Assembly (NCBI RefSeq): GCF_001544455.2
Contig: NZ_FCOC02000030.1
Coordinates: 1-63,228 of the forward strand
Direction of reading: 5' to 3'
Source: Caballeronia sordidicola
Lineage (GTDB): Bacteria; Pseudomonadota; Gammaproteobacteria; Burkholderiales; Burkholderiaceae
DNA: 63,228 nt
Within the stretch, counting starts at the first letter, position 1. Every line of letters begins with the position of its first letter. The position numbers and the translations under genes were made by a program. The notes beneath the pieces are model-generated. The model worked only from the letters and a program-made list of their open reading frames with translations, was not told the DNA's origin and did not search any database. Below are positions 16,868-25,367 of this stretch, piece after piece.

Positions 16868-17877
16868 AAATCCGTCAAGTCCTCGCCACGCTGCTCGCAG
16901 CGACGGCCACCTTCTGCGCGGCCGGCGCGGCCCATGCCGAAGGCACCGCGATCTGCTACAACTGCCCGCCGGAATGGGCGGACTGGGCGAGCCAGATTGA
17001 AGCGATCCAGAAGCAAACGGGCATTCGCGTACCCTTCGATAACAAGAATTCGGGCCAGGCGATCGCGCAGATGATGGCCGAGCAGAAGAGCCCGATTGCG
17101 GACGTGGTGTATCTCGGCGTTTCGTCGGCGTTCCAGGCGAAGGACAAGGATCTCGTGCAGCCGTACAAGCCCGCGCACTGGAACGATATCCCTGCAGGCA
17201 TGAAGGATCCGAACGGTTACTGGTTCGCAATCCACTCGGGCACGCTGGGCTTTTTCGTCAACAAGGACGCGCTCGATGGCAAGCCCGTGCCGCGTTCGTG
17301 GGCCGATCTGCTGAAGCCCGAATACAAGGGCATGGTGGGTTATCTCGATCCGTCGTCGGCGTTCGTGGGCTATGCGGGCGCGGTCGCGGTGAACCAGGCG
17401 CTCGGCGGCACGCTCGACAACTTCAAGCCCGGCCTCGACTGGTTCGCAAAGATGAAGGCGAACGCGCCGATCGTGCCGAAGCAGACCGCCTACGCACGCG
17501 TGATGTCCGGCGAAATTCCGATCCTGCTCGACTATGACTTCGATGCTTATCGTGCGAAATACAAGGATCACGCGAACGTGGAGTTCGTGATTCCGAAGGA
17601 GGGCACGATTGTCGTGCCGTATGTGATGAGCCTTGTGAAAGGCGCGCCGCATCAGGCGAATGGCGAGAAAGTGCTTGATTTCGTGCTGTCCGACGAAGGG
17701 CAACGTCTTTGGGCCAACGCGTTCCTGCGTCCGGTGCGCGGCGCTGCGTTGCCTCCCGACGTTGCCGCGAAGTTCCTGCCAGCTTCCGACTATGCGCGTG
17801 CGAAAGACGTGGATTTCGCGAAGATGGCCGCGAAACAAAGCGCATTCGGCGAAGAATATCTTCGTGTGATGCACTGA
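16864..17877 (+). CDS. ABC transporter substrate-binding protein (family 1, AfuA/PotD-like)
   Basis: The 337-residue protein has a Sec signal peptide (cleavage near AHA-E) and a type 2 periplasmic binding fold of the group that includes binding proteins for iron, polyamines, 2-aminoethylphosphonate and phosphodiesters. Just after cleavage there is a CYNC pair (C31 and C34) that could form a disulfide. The last gene of the operon encodes a GpdQ-like glycerophosphodiesterase, so I infer that the ligand is a phosphodiester such as glycerophosphocholine or glycerophosphoethanolamine. An iron or polyamine ligand cannot be excluded by sequence alone. Confidence 0.85.
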   Translation: MKIRQVLATLLAATATFCAAGAAHAEGTAICYNCPPEWADWASQIEAIQKQTGIRVPFDNKNSGQAIAQMMAEQKSPIADVVYLGVSSAFQAKDKDLVQPYKPAHWNDIPAGMKDPNGYWFAIHSGTLGFFVNKDALDGKPVPRSWADLLKPEYKGMVGYLDPSSAFVGYAGAVAVNQALGGTLDNFKPGLDWFAKMKANAPIVPKQTAYARVMSGEIPILLDYDFDAYRAKYKDHANVEFVIPKEGTIVVPYVMSLVKGAPHQANGEKVLDFVLSDEGQRLWANAFLRPVRGAALPPDVAAKFLPASDYARAKDVDFAKMAAKQSAFGEEYLRVMH

Positions 17878-17887
17878 CATTTCAGCC

Positions 17888-18712
17888 ATGCAGGATTCCA
17901 CCTTCTCCACGCGCGCGCGCATTGCAATGCTTGCACCGGCGCTCGCAGTATTCATCGCGTTCTGGCTGCTGCCGCTGGTGGCGCTGCTGCAGGCAAGCGC
18001 CGTGCCGAATGCGTTCACCGCGTATCGCGAGGTCCTGACCAATGCGCGATATCTGCATAGCCTCGCCGCGACGATTGCGTTGTCGGTGGCGGTGACGGCG
18101 GTGACGCTGGCATTATCGACGGTGGCGGGGTTGTTTCTCGCGCGCCGCGATGTACCGGCAAAGCGCTTGCTGGTCGCGCTGCTGACGTTTCCGCTGGCGT
18201 TCCCGGGCGTGGTGGTGGGATTCATGGTGATCATGCTCGCGGGGCGCCAGGGTTTGATTGGCGCTATCTCGACACGGCTGACGGGCGACCGCTGGGTGTT
18301 CGCGTATTCGCTCAGCGGCCTGTTTCTCGGCTACCTGTATTTCTCGATACCGCGCGTGATCGTGACCGTCATGGCGGCCGCAACCAAGCTCGACGCGTCG
18401 CTGGAAGAGGCGGCGCGTTCGCTGGGTGCGTCGCCCTGGCGGATCTTCGCCGATGTCGTCCTGCCCGCGCTGATGCCCGCGTTGATCGCGGCGGGCGCCG
18501 TATGTTTCGCGACCGCGATGGGCGCATTCGGCACCGCGTTCACGCTCGCCACCGACCTCGACGTCTTGCCTATGACCATCTACACCGAGTTCACCCTCAA
18601 CGCGAATCTGGCGACGGCGGCGGCTTTGTCCATCGTGCTCGGCCTTGTGACGTGGGCCGTGCTCGCGGTCGCGCGCAGCCTCACGGGCGCGACTGTCGCG
18701 GCCACGGCGTGA
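17888..18712 (+). CDS. ABC transporter permease 1 of the phosphodiester-type importer
   Basis: The 274-residue protein has six predicted membrane segments, the first at about residues 15-35 (LAPALAVFIAFWLLPLVALLQAS). Its EAA loop (SLEEAARSLGASPWRIFADVVLPALMPA) contacts the ATPase. It belongs to the permease class paired with AfuA/PotD-type binding proteins. It starts 10 bases after the binding-protein stop and is followed 9 bases later by the second permease. Confidence 0.9.
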   Translation: MQDSTFSTRARIAMLAPALAVFIAFWLLPLVALLQASAVPNAFTAYREVLTNARYLHSLAATIALSVAVTAVTLALSTVAGLFLARRDVPAKRLLVALLTFPLAFPGVVVGFMVIMLAGRQGLIGAISTRLTGDRWVFAYSLSGLFLGYLYFSIPRVIVTVMAAATKLDASLEEAARSLGASPWRIFADVVLPALMPALIAAGAVCFATAMGAFGTAFTLATDLDVLPMTIYTEFTLNANLATAAALSIVLGLVTWAVLAVARSLTGATVAATA

Positions 18713-18721
18713 GGTTGCGCG

Positions 18722-19624
18722 ATGCCTGAATTCATGAAGCCGCGCGGCTTGCTCGTGGCCGGGCAAGTCATTGTCACGCTCGCGCTCGTTGCGTTCATGG
18801 TCGTGCCGGTTGTGATGTCGGTCATGGCCGGTCTGACCGTGAATTACTTTCGCGGGGTATCGAGCGGACTCACGCTCAAGTGGCTCGGACAGGTATGGGC
18901 GATGTACCAGGGCTCTGTGTGGTTATCCATAGAGATCGCGCTCGCCACGCTCGCTATCACGCTTGCGATAGGCGTGCCCGCTGCCTATGCGCTTGCGCGC
19001 AGCAACAGCCGCTCGGCGCGGTGGGTTGAAGAACTGCTCGTCTTGCCGATCGCGTTGCCCGGACTTGCCACGGCGCTCGCGCTGCTGTCCGTGTATGGCG
19101 GATGGAGCGCCTTCCGGTCGAGCATGTGGTTCATTGTGGCGGGACATGTTGTATTCACGCTGCCGTTCATGGTGCGCTCGGTCGCAGCCGTGTGCGCCGG
19201 AACGGATTTGCGCACAATGGAAGAAGGCGCGGCGAGTCTTGGCGCATCTTTCATGCAGCGTTTTCTCACCATTGTGTTGCCCAATGCGCGGCCCGGCATT
19301 GTTGCCGGCGCGCTTGCTGTGCTGACCTTGTCTATCGGCGAATTCAATCTTACGTGGATGCTTCATACGCCCGATACGAAGACTCTGCCCGTGGGACTCG
19401 CCGATGCATATGCGTCCATGCGGCTTGAAATCGGCAGCGCGTACACGATACTTTTCTTGTTGATGACCCTGCCGTTGCTGATCGCGATGCAGTGGCTCGG
19501 CGTCGATCCCGCCGGTGCGCAAAGTGCTCGCGCGGCGGCGAAGCGCAAGCGTGCGTTGCGGCGTGCGCCCGCGCTTGCCGAAGCCGAGCCTGTTCAAACC
19601 CCAACCGTCAAGACCGCGCGATGA
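18722..19624 (+). CDS. ABC transporter permease 2 of the phosphodiester-type importer
   Basis: The 300-residue protein has six predicted membrane segments and the EAA loop (MEEGAASLGASFMQRFLTIVLPNARPG). A basic C-terminal tail of about 40 residues (AAAKRKRALRRAPALAEAEP) is longer than usual and probably cytoplasmic. Its stop overlaps the ATPase start (ATGA). Confidence 0.9.
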   Translation: MPEFMKPRGLLVAGQVIVTLALVAFMVVPVVMSVMAGLTVNYFRGVSSGLTLKWLGQVWAMYQGSVWLSIEIALATLAITLAIGVPAAYALARSNSRSARWVEELLVLPIALPGLATALALLSVYGGWSAFRSSMWFIVAGHVVFTLPFMVRSVAAVCAGTDLRTMEEGAASLGASFMQRFLTIVLPNARPGIVAGALAVLTLSIGEFNLTWMLHTPDTKTLPVGLADAYASMRLEIGSAYTILFLLMTLPLLIAMQWLGVDPAGAQSARAAAKRKRALRRAPALAEAEPVQTPTVKTAR

Positions 19625-20679
19625 GACTCGAAGCCGTTCCCGTCACCCTCAGCCGATGCGCGAAAACATTCCGCGGACAACGCGTGCTCGAACCCGTCGA
19701 TCTGTCGATAGAACCCGGCGAAACGCTCGTTCTGCTCGGGCCATCCGGTTGTGGCAAGACGACTACCTTGCGCCTGATCGCCGGGCTCGAAAAACCCGAT
19801 GCGGGCGGCCACGTCCGCTTTGGCGCGGACGATGTCACCGCGCTGCCCATTGAACGCCGTCAGGTTGGCATGGTGTTCCAGAACTACGCGTTGTTCCCCA
19901 ACCTCACGGTGCGCGGCAACGTGGGTTATGGTCTGCGGATTCAGAAGGTGGATGCATCGGCGGCGCGTAGCCGGGTCGACGAATTGCTGGCGATGACAGA
20001 ACTCACCGCGCACGCCGACAAGCCGATTACCGAGTTGTCGGGCGGACAACGTCAGCGCGTTGCGCTCGCGCGCGCGTTGGCGCCGAGGCCGCGCGTATTG
20101 TTGCTCGATGAACCCTTGACCGCGCTCGATGCACGCCTGCGCGAAACCTTGCGCGCCGAGATGAACGCGCTGTTGCGCGAGCTGCGCGTGACGAGCATTT
20201 ATGTCACGCACGATCAGTCCGAGGCGATGGCGCTTGCTGATCGTATCGTGGTGATGAGCGCGGGACGGATCGAACAATGCGGTACACCGCGCGAAATTTA
20301 TTATCGGCCGGCGACGCGCGCGGTCGCGCAGTTTATCGGCACGTTGAATCGCGTGGCGGCAGAATGCCGCGATGATGCGTTGATCGCCTCCGGCGGCACG
20401 ATCGACGTAAAGGGACTTGTTGCGCAGTTACGTGTCCCGAATGGCGCACGCGCAGAAGTTTTCTTCAGGCCGGAAGACGCCGAACTCGTCAATCCCGAGT
20501 CCGCGCAATTACGCGGCACGGTTGAGTCGGCGGTGTTCCTGGGCGAACGCACGCGCCTGAAAATCAGGGATGCCGCCGCCGATGCCTTGATCGTCGATGT
20601 CCCAGGCCGCGTGGAACTGGCGCAGGGGACCATGGTAGGGATATCGGTACGCGACGAGGGCTGGGTCGCACTGCACTAA
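19621..20679 (+). CDS. ABC transporter ATP-binding protein of the phosphodiester-type importer
   Basis: The 352-residue ATPase has Walker A GPSGCGKTT, signature LSGGQRQR, Walker B VLLLDEP followed by TALDA, and YVTHDQSEA, then a TOBE-like C-terminal domain (FFRPEDAELV onward). The ATG at 19621 overlaps the stop of permease 2 and gives the normal family length; the frame stays open further upstream without coding meaning. It energises the importer encoded by the three preceding genes. Confidence 0.92.
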   Translation: MRLEAVPVTLSRCAKTFRGQRVLEPVDLSIEPGETLVLLGPSGCGKTTTLRLIAGLEKPDAGGHVRFGADDVTALPIERRQVGMVFQNYALFPNLTVRGNVGYGLRIQKVDASAARSRVDELLAMTELTAHADKPITELSGGQRQRVALARALAPRPRVLLLDEPLTALDARLRETLRAEMNALLRELRVTSIYVTHDQSEAMALADRIVVMSAGRIEQCGTPREIYYRPATRAVAQFIGTLNRVAAECRDDALIASGGTIDVKGLVAQLRVPNGARAEVFFRPEDAELVNPESAQLRGTVESAVFLGERTRLKIRDAAADALIVDVPGRVELAQGTMVGISVRDEGWVALH

Positions 20680-20699
20680 AACATCAGGAGAATGTTGTC

Positions 20700-21533
20700 A
20701 TGCTGTTAGCTCAAATTTCCGATCTGCATATCAAGGTTCCGGGCGCGCTGGCGTATCGCAAGGTCGATACCGCTGCCTGCCTGCGCAAGTGCGTCGAGCG
20801 TCTCAACACGATGAGTCCGCGGCCCGACGCAGTTTTGGTGACCGGGGACCTGACCGACTTCGGGACGGTGGACGAGTATCGGCATGTGGCCGACTGTTTG
20901 AAGCCGCTGACGATGCCGGTGTATTTGATGGTCGGCAATCACGACGATCGGGCTGCGCTGCGCGAGGTTTTCGACACCGATTATTTGCAGAAAGAGGGTA
21001 CAGGTACCGACTTCGTGCAATTCGCGTTCGACCTGGGCGAGTTGCGGATCATCGCGCTCGATTCGCAGATTCCTCGTGCAAGCCCGGGGACCTTGTGCGA
21101 CGCACGCTTGCAATGGCTCGAACGGCAGTTGGACAAGGCGCGTGGCCGGCCGGTCATCGTGGCGCTGCATCATCCGCCGTTCGCGACCGGTATTGGGCAT
21201 ATGGACGATATGGCGCTCGATGCCGAAGCCGCGGCGAAGCTTGCGACGTTGATATCACGGCATCCGAACGTGGAGCGCGTGTTGTGCGGACATGTGCATC
21301 GGCCGGTGCATCGGCGTTTTGGCGCAACGATTGCATCCATAGCGCCATCGACCGCGCATCAGGTCGTGCTGGACCTTCACGCCGACGCGCCCTCGCGGTT
21401 CGTGCTCGAGCCCGGCGCGTTCGCACTGCATTACTGGAACGCCGATGTCGGGCTGGTCTCACATCACGCGTATGTGGAGCGGTTTGATGGACCGTATCCG
21501 TTTTTCGATGACGACGGGGCGCTGGTGGATTAG
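20700..21533 (+). CDS. GpdQ-like glycerophosphodiesterase (calcineurin-like metallophosphoesterase)
   Basis: The 277-residue protein has the binuclear-metal residues of the GpdQ/class III phosphodiesterase family in order: D8 and H10 (ISDLH), D50 (GD), N80-H81 (GNHD), H157-H158 (LHHPP), and H198 with H200 (GHVH). D8, H10, D50 and N80 fall at the same numbers as in the Enterobacter glycerophosphodiesterase GpdQ, whose length is almost equal. It has no signal peptide, so it acts in the cytoplasm. As the last gene of an importer operon with a CAGGAG ribosome site, it probably splits the imported glycerophosphodiester. A CpdA-like cAMP phosphodiesterase role is less likely in this context. Confidence 0.87.
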   Translation: MLLAQISDLHIKVPGALAYRKVDTAACLRKCVERLNTMSPRPDAVLVTGDLTDFGTVDEYRHVADCLKPLTMPVYLMVGNHDDRAALREVFDTDYLQKEGTGTDFVQFAFDLGELRIIALDSQIPRASPGTLCDARLQWLERQLDKARGRPVIVALHHPPFATGIGHMDDMALDAEAAAKLATLISRHPNVERVLCGHVHRPVHRRFGATIASIAPSTAHQVVLDLHADAPSRFVLEPGAFALHYWNADVGLVSHHAYVERFDGPYPFFDDDGALVD

Positions 21534-21598
21534 GGTAAGAGGCATCCCTTTACCTGACGATCGGACGCGTCCAACCACGGTCACGTTCCGCCAAAAAC

Positions 21599-21928
21599 TC
21601 AAAAATAATGGCAGACGTAATCCAGCGTCTCGATCACCTCGATATCGAAACTCGTATTTGCCGGCACCGCGATCGATTCGCCCGGACCGTAATCGCGCCA
21701 TTGGTCCTCGCCCGGATTGCGCACGCGGCAGCGTCCGGCGTTGACATCGATCTGCTCGGCGGCTTGCGTCGAGAATGTCAGCGATGCGGGGAAAATAACG
21801 CCTAGCGTCTTGCGCGTGCCGTCGCCAAGCAGAACGGTATGCGATACGCATTTCCCATCGAAGTAAATATTCGCGCGCTTGATGACCGAGGCGTTGTCGA
21901 ATTGCGTGTTTGTCGTGTCCGATGTCAT
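21599..21928 (-). CDS. ppnP: pyrimidine/purine nucleoside phosphorylase (PpnP/YaiE, DUF1255)
   Basis: The 109-residue single-cupin protein has the family hallmarks: ANIYFDGKCVSHTV, TLGVIFPASLTFST, and the C-terminal PANTSFDIEVIETLDYVCHYF. PpnP cleaves a wide range of nucleosides to base and ribose 1-phosphate with phosphate. The ATG at 21928 has an AAAGGA ribosome site; an in-frame start 39 bases upstream adds residues outside the family. It is followed by no gene on its strand and is probably expressed alone. Confidence 0.92.
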   Translation of the reverse strand: MTSDTTNTQFDNASVIKRANIYFDGKCVSHTVLLGDGTRKTLGVIFPASLTFSTQAAEQIDVNAGRCRVRNPGEDQWRDYGPGESIAVPANTSFDIEVIETLDYVCHYF

Positions 21929-22021
21929 GCGTAAGAATCCTTTTTGTGGTTGATGTGCCGAGGACATTCTAATCGTGCCGCGAGACCATGTCGTTTAGCT
22001 TGACTGCGAGACCGAGCAGAT

Positions 22022-22552
22022 TCAAACGGGAAAGCTGGTAGTGGACAAGATTTCCTTGAGCACCATGAAACTGCGCACTTGCCGTACGCCCGGCAGATAA
22101 AGCAATTGTTCGGCATGCAGCTTGTTGAAGCTCTCGCTGTCCCGTGTGCGGATCAGCATGAAGTAGTCGAATTCACCTGTCACCACGTGACATTCCATAC
22201 ACCCCGAAACTTTTTGCGCGGCTTTCTCAAAAGCGGCAAAGGACTCGGGCGTCGATCGATCCAGCACCACGCCGATCATCACCAGCATTCCGGCATTGAG
22301 CTTCTTGGGCGCAAGCAAAGCGACGATCCCGCTGATGAATCCCGCCTGCTTGAGCCTTTCCACGCGACGCAAGCAAGCTGGCGCGCTGAGATTGACCTTG
22401 GCCGCAAGCGCGACATTGGAGATGGATGCATCGCGCTGCAATTGCCGCAGGATTGCCCGGTCGACGCGGTCAACCTCATCGCCTGAGCGCTCAAGCGGCT
22501 CAACGTTCTTCGCACTTCGACCCAATCCAGAACGAACTTTTGTTGCGTTCAT
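22022..22552 (-). CDS. acdR: Lrp/AsnC-family regulator of ACC deaminase (AcdR-like)
   Basis: The 176-residue Lrp/AsnC regulator has a 25-residue N-terminal extension, a helix-turn-helix (VDRAILRQLQRDASISNVALAAKVNLS...CLRRVERLKQAG) and a C-terminal RAM effector domain (VVTGEFDYFMLIRTRDSESFNKL). It is divergent from the ACC deaminase gene, the standard arrangement in which the Lrp-like AcdR activates acdS in the presence of ACC. The ATG at 22552 has a GGAGA ribosome site. Unlike its target, it is intact. Confidence 0.88.
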   Translation of the reverse strand: MNATKVRSGLGRSAKNVEPLERSGDEVDRVDRAILRQLQRDASISNVALAAKVNLSAPACLRRVERLKQAGFISGIVALLAPKKLNAGMLVMIGVVLDRSTPESFAAFEKAAQKVSGCMECHVVTGEFDYFMLIRTRDSESFNKLHAEQLLYLPGVRQVRSFMVLKEILSTTSFPV

Positions 22553-22661
22553 CAGCAATTCTCCGAACGTTAATTAAGCTAAGTACCCGATTAAAGCCCG
22601 CTAATAAAAATAATGCATTTATCTTTGCAACACCGCTTTCGGCGAATTTTTCTACCCTATT

Positions 22662-22681
22662 CGTATCGGCGCGTATCGGCG
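22662..22681. repeat. perfect tandem duplication of a 10-mer in the acdR-acdS spacer
   Basis: CGTATCGGCG occurs twice in direct succession at 22662-22671 and 22672-22681, 41 bases before the acdS start. Its position between the divergent genes would allow a regulatory effect on acdS, but it could also be a chance slippage duplication. Confidence 0.6.
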
Positions 22682-22721
22682 CAAATGGTTGCGGCGACTT
22701 GGCTGATCACAGGAGCGACAT

Positions 22722-23738
22722 ATGAATCTCAGGAAATTCCCGCGGCATGCGTTGACGTTCGGCCCCACGCCAATCCAGCCGCTCAAGCGTCTATCGGACC
22801 ATCTTGGCGGCAAGGTCGAACTGTATGCCAAGCGTGAGGACTGCAATAGCGGCCTTGCATTCGGCGGCAATAAAACCCGCAAGCTCGAATATCTGGTTCC
22901 TGAAGCGCTCGCGCAGGGATGCGATACGCTGGTGTCAATCGGCGGAATTCAATCGAACCAGACGCGCTAGGTCGCCGCCGTCGCCGCGCATCTGGGCATG
23001 AAATGCGTGCTCGTGCAGGAAAACTGGGTCAACTATTCGGACGCCGTGTACGACCGCGTGGGCAACATCCAGATGTCGCGGATCATGGGCGCCGATGTCC
23101 GGCTCGTTGCGGACGGCTTCGACATCGGCTTTCGCAAGAGTTGGGAAGACGCGCTGGAAAGCGTGCGGCAGGCGGGCGGGAAACCTTATGCCATTCCGGC
23201 GGGATGCTCGGATCATCCGCTGGGCGGCCTTGGATTCGTTGGTTTTGCCGAGGAAGTGCGACAGCAGGAAGCGGAGCTTGGTTTCAAGTTCGATTACATT
23301 GTGGTGTGTTCGGTGACGGGCAGCACGCAGGCGGGCATGGTCGTCGGGTTCGCGGCGGATGGCCGCGCGGATCGTGTGATCGGGATCGATGCATCGGCCA
23401 AGCCCGAGAAGACACGCGAACAGATTCACCGGATCGCACGCAAGACGGCGGAGCAGGTGGAACTCGGACGCGACATCACGGCAAGCGATATTGTCCTGGA
23501 CGAGCGTTACGGCGGCCCCGAATATGGTCTGCCGAATCAGGGCACACTCGACGCAATCCGGCTATGCGCAAAGCTCGAGGGCGTGCTGACCGATCCCGTA
23601 TATGAAGGCAAGTCGATGCATGGAATGATCGACAAGGTCACGCGTGGTGAATTCCCGGCGGGATCGAAAGTGCTTTATGCGCACCTGGGCGGCGTGCCGG
23701 CGCTCAATGCGTACAGCTTCATCTTTCGCGAGGGCTAA
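22722..23738 (+). pseudogene. acdS: ACC deaminase gene interrupted by an amber codon
   Basis: The full 338-codon length matches 1-aminocyclopropane-1-carboxylate deaminase, and both halves read as the family without frameshift. The PLP lysine is K51 in GGNKTRKLEY, followed by SIGGIQSNQTR. Codon 83, at 22968-22970, is TAG where the family has Gln (NQTRQVAAVAAHLG), a single C-to-T change. Downstream the frame continues with QENWVNYSDAVYDRVGNIQMSRIMG and the C-terminal EGKSMHGMIDKV region. Translation from the ATG at 22998 would make 246 residues lacking K51, so it cannot be active. A strong AGGAG ribosome site precedes the start. The enzyme would break down the ethylene precursor ACC to 2-oxobutyrate and ammonia. 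Confidence 0.9.
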
Positions 23739-23754
23739 GAGCAAGGGAATAAAT

Positions 23755-23774
23755 CGGCTCGACCAGCCGTTTTG
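23755..23774 (+). terminator. possible weak terminator after acdS
   Basis: CGGCT (23755-23759) and AGCCG (23765-23769) form a 5-bp stem with a 5-base loop, followed by TTTT. The stem is short, so this is only a candidate. Confidence 0.35.
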
Positions 23775-23952
23775 TAAGCTGTACGCTGAAGCAAGCCACG
23801 CGTTTCGTAAGGCATGAATGCTGCCGGAAATGCAAAAGCGAATTGGATTTAAGCAACGGAATAGACCCGGAGTGTGAGGTGTTGTGTCAAGGCAGCCAGG
23901 AAAAACCCAAAACGGTAACGGCTGCAACTACTTCACACTTACGGGTTCCACC

Positions 23953-24720
23953 ATGCTCAACTCGCTCATTTCCCGCCGTAGCCTGATTGCAACTGGAATG
24001 CTGGCGTCAGCTGGCGCGGCGCTGTCAAAGCTTGCTTTCGGCGCCACGCCGCAAGACAAGTCCGGCAAAATGCAGGCCGAAGCCAAGCCAACGCTTGGCG
24101 TCGTGCCGGCTTATCTGGGGTCGTCGCCGCAAACGCTGCCGCCGCTCCCATACGCGGAAAATGCGCTTGAGCCGGTCATTTCGGCACGTACCATCAGCTT
24201 TCATTATGGCAAGCATCATCGTGCGTATTTCGACAATCTGCATAAGCTGCTGGCCGGCACGCCGCTGGCTCAGGCGTCGCTTGAGCAATTGATCGTGCAA
24301 ACGCATGACCAGCCCAATCTCGCCGATGTTTTCAATAACGCGGCGCAGGCTTGGAACCATAACTTCTACTGGAATTCCCTGAGTCCGGCCGCCACGCAGC
24401 CAAGCGAGAAACTTCAGGCGGCCATTGCGCGGAAATTCGGTTCTGTCGAGTCGTTGACCAAGGCATTGGTTGCGACCTCGGCATCGCAATTCGGCAGCGG
24501 CTGGGGTTGGCTCGTCGTGGATCAGGGCGAGCTTGCCGTGGTTAAAACGAGCAACGCGGAAACACCGTTCACGCGCGGTCTCGCACCGCTTCTGACCGTG
24601 GACGTATGGGAACATGCCTATTACCTGGACTATCAAAATCGCCGCCCGGACTATCTGGTCGCAACGGTTTCGCAGCATTTGAACTGGGCGTTTGCATCGG
24701 CAAATCTGGACCGGGTTTGA
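23953..24720 (+). CDS. sodB: exported Fe-type superoxide dismutase
   Basis: The 255-residue protein has an SOD core with ligand motifs FHYGKHHRAY, NNAAQAWNHNFYWNSL and VDVWEHAYYLDYQNRR. The Gln in AAQAWNH and overall pattern indicate the iron type. Before the core there are about 60 extra residues starting with SRRSLIATGMLASAGAALS, a twin-arginine signal peptide, so the enzyme should be sent to the periplasm already folded with its metal. I chose the ATG at 23953 because the signal starts there; a GTG at 23884 is in frame. Cytoplasmic SodB proteins are near 193 residues and lack the leader. It removes superoxide outside the cytoplasm. Confidence 0.88.
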   Translation: MLNSLISRRSLIATGMLASAGAALSKLAFGATPQDKSGKMQAEAKPTLGVVPAYLGSSPQTLPPLPYAENALEPVISARTISFHYGKHHRAYFDNLHKLLAGTPLAQASLEQLIVQTHDQPNLADVFNNAAQAWNHNFYWNSLSPAATQPSEKLQAAIARKFGSVESLTKALVATSASQFGSGWGWLVVDQGELAVVKTSNAETPFTRGLAPLLTVDVWEHAYYLDYQNRRPDYLVATVSQHLNWAFASANLDRV

Positions 24721-24808
24721 TCGTGCGGGGCGTCGCGCAAGCAATGTGAAGGCACGCAAGGCGGCGCATGGTTTGTAGTTCACCGGCAACTATTCAGGCG
24801 GGAATTTC

Positions 24809-25333
24809 ATGTCCATTTTATTGATTCGTTCCAGGCGCGCGGGCCGCAAGGCTGTTTTATTCATTTCCGCAATGGCAGCAATGGCCGCGTGTTCCGCTGC
24901 GCTGGCCGCGTCGTCCATTGAGCCGCCACAAGCGGAACAAGTGATGGCGACGACCGCTTCCGGCGTGCAGGTCTATTCGTGCGAGTACGATGCAGATCAT
25001 CACTTGGCGTGGGTATTCAAGAGCCCGCTCGCAACGCTTTACGATACCAGTGGGCAAGCTGTAATCAAGCACGCGGCCGGCCCGTCATGGCAAGCGGAAG
25101 ACGGCAGCCGTATAGTCGGTCATGTGATTGCACAAGCGCCGAGCAACACGCCTGCAAGCATTGCGCAGTTGTTGCTGGAGACGCACAGTACGGGTGGTAG
25201 CGGAACGCTGTCCAGTATTCGATTTGTTCAGCGCATCAATACTGTCGGCGGCTTGATGCCGGCCAGTGCATGTACGGCCGAACATCAGGCAGGCAGCTCA
25301 CCGTACCTGACGAATTACGTTTTCTACAAGTAG
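24809..25333 (+). CDS. exported DUF3455-family protein
   Basis: The 174-residue protein has a signal peptide (about residues 1-33, cleavage near ALA-A) and a DUF3455-type body: GVQVYSCEYDADHHLAWVFKSPLATLYD, GPSWQAEDGSRIVGHV, and SIRFVQRINTVGGLMPASACTAEHQAG. The family has no assigned reaction; some fungal members are secreted. It lies between an exported SOD and a YceI lipoprotein on the same strand, possibly a small oxidative- or envelope-stress set. No function is claimed. Confidence 0.75.
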   Translation: MSILLIRSRRAGRKAVLFISAMAAMAACSAALAASSIEPPQAEQVMATTASGVQVYSCEYDADHHLAWVFKSPLATLYDTSGQAVIKHAAGPSWQAEDGSRIVGHVIAQAPSNTPASIAQLLLETHSTGGSGTLSSIRFVQRINTVGGLMPASACTAEHQAGSSPYLTNYVFYK

Positions 25334-25367
25334 CAAAAACGGCGTGCTGATTTTTCCAAGGACAACC

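Noticed and set aside
21534..21560. Possible hairpin after the GpdQ-like gene
   Set aside because: The stem GGTAAGAGG/CCCTTTACC has a mismatch and a wobble, and no T tract follows.
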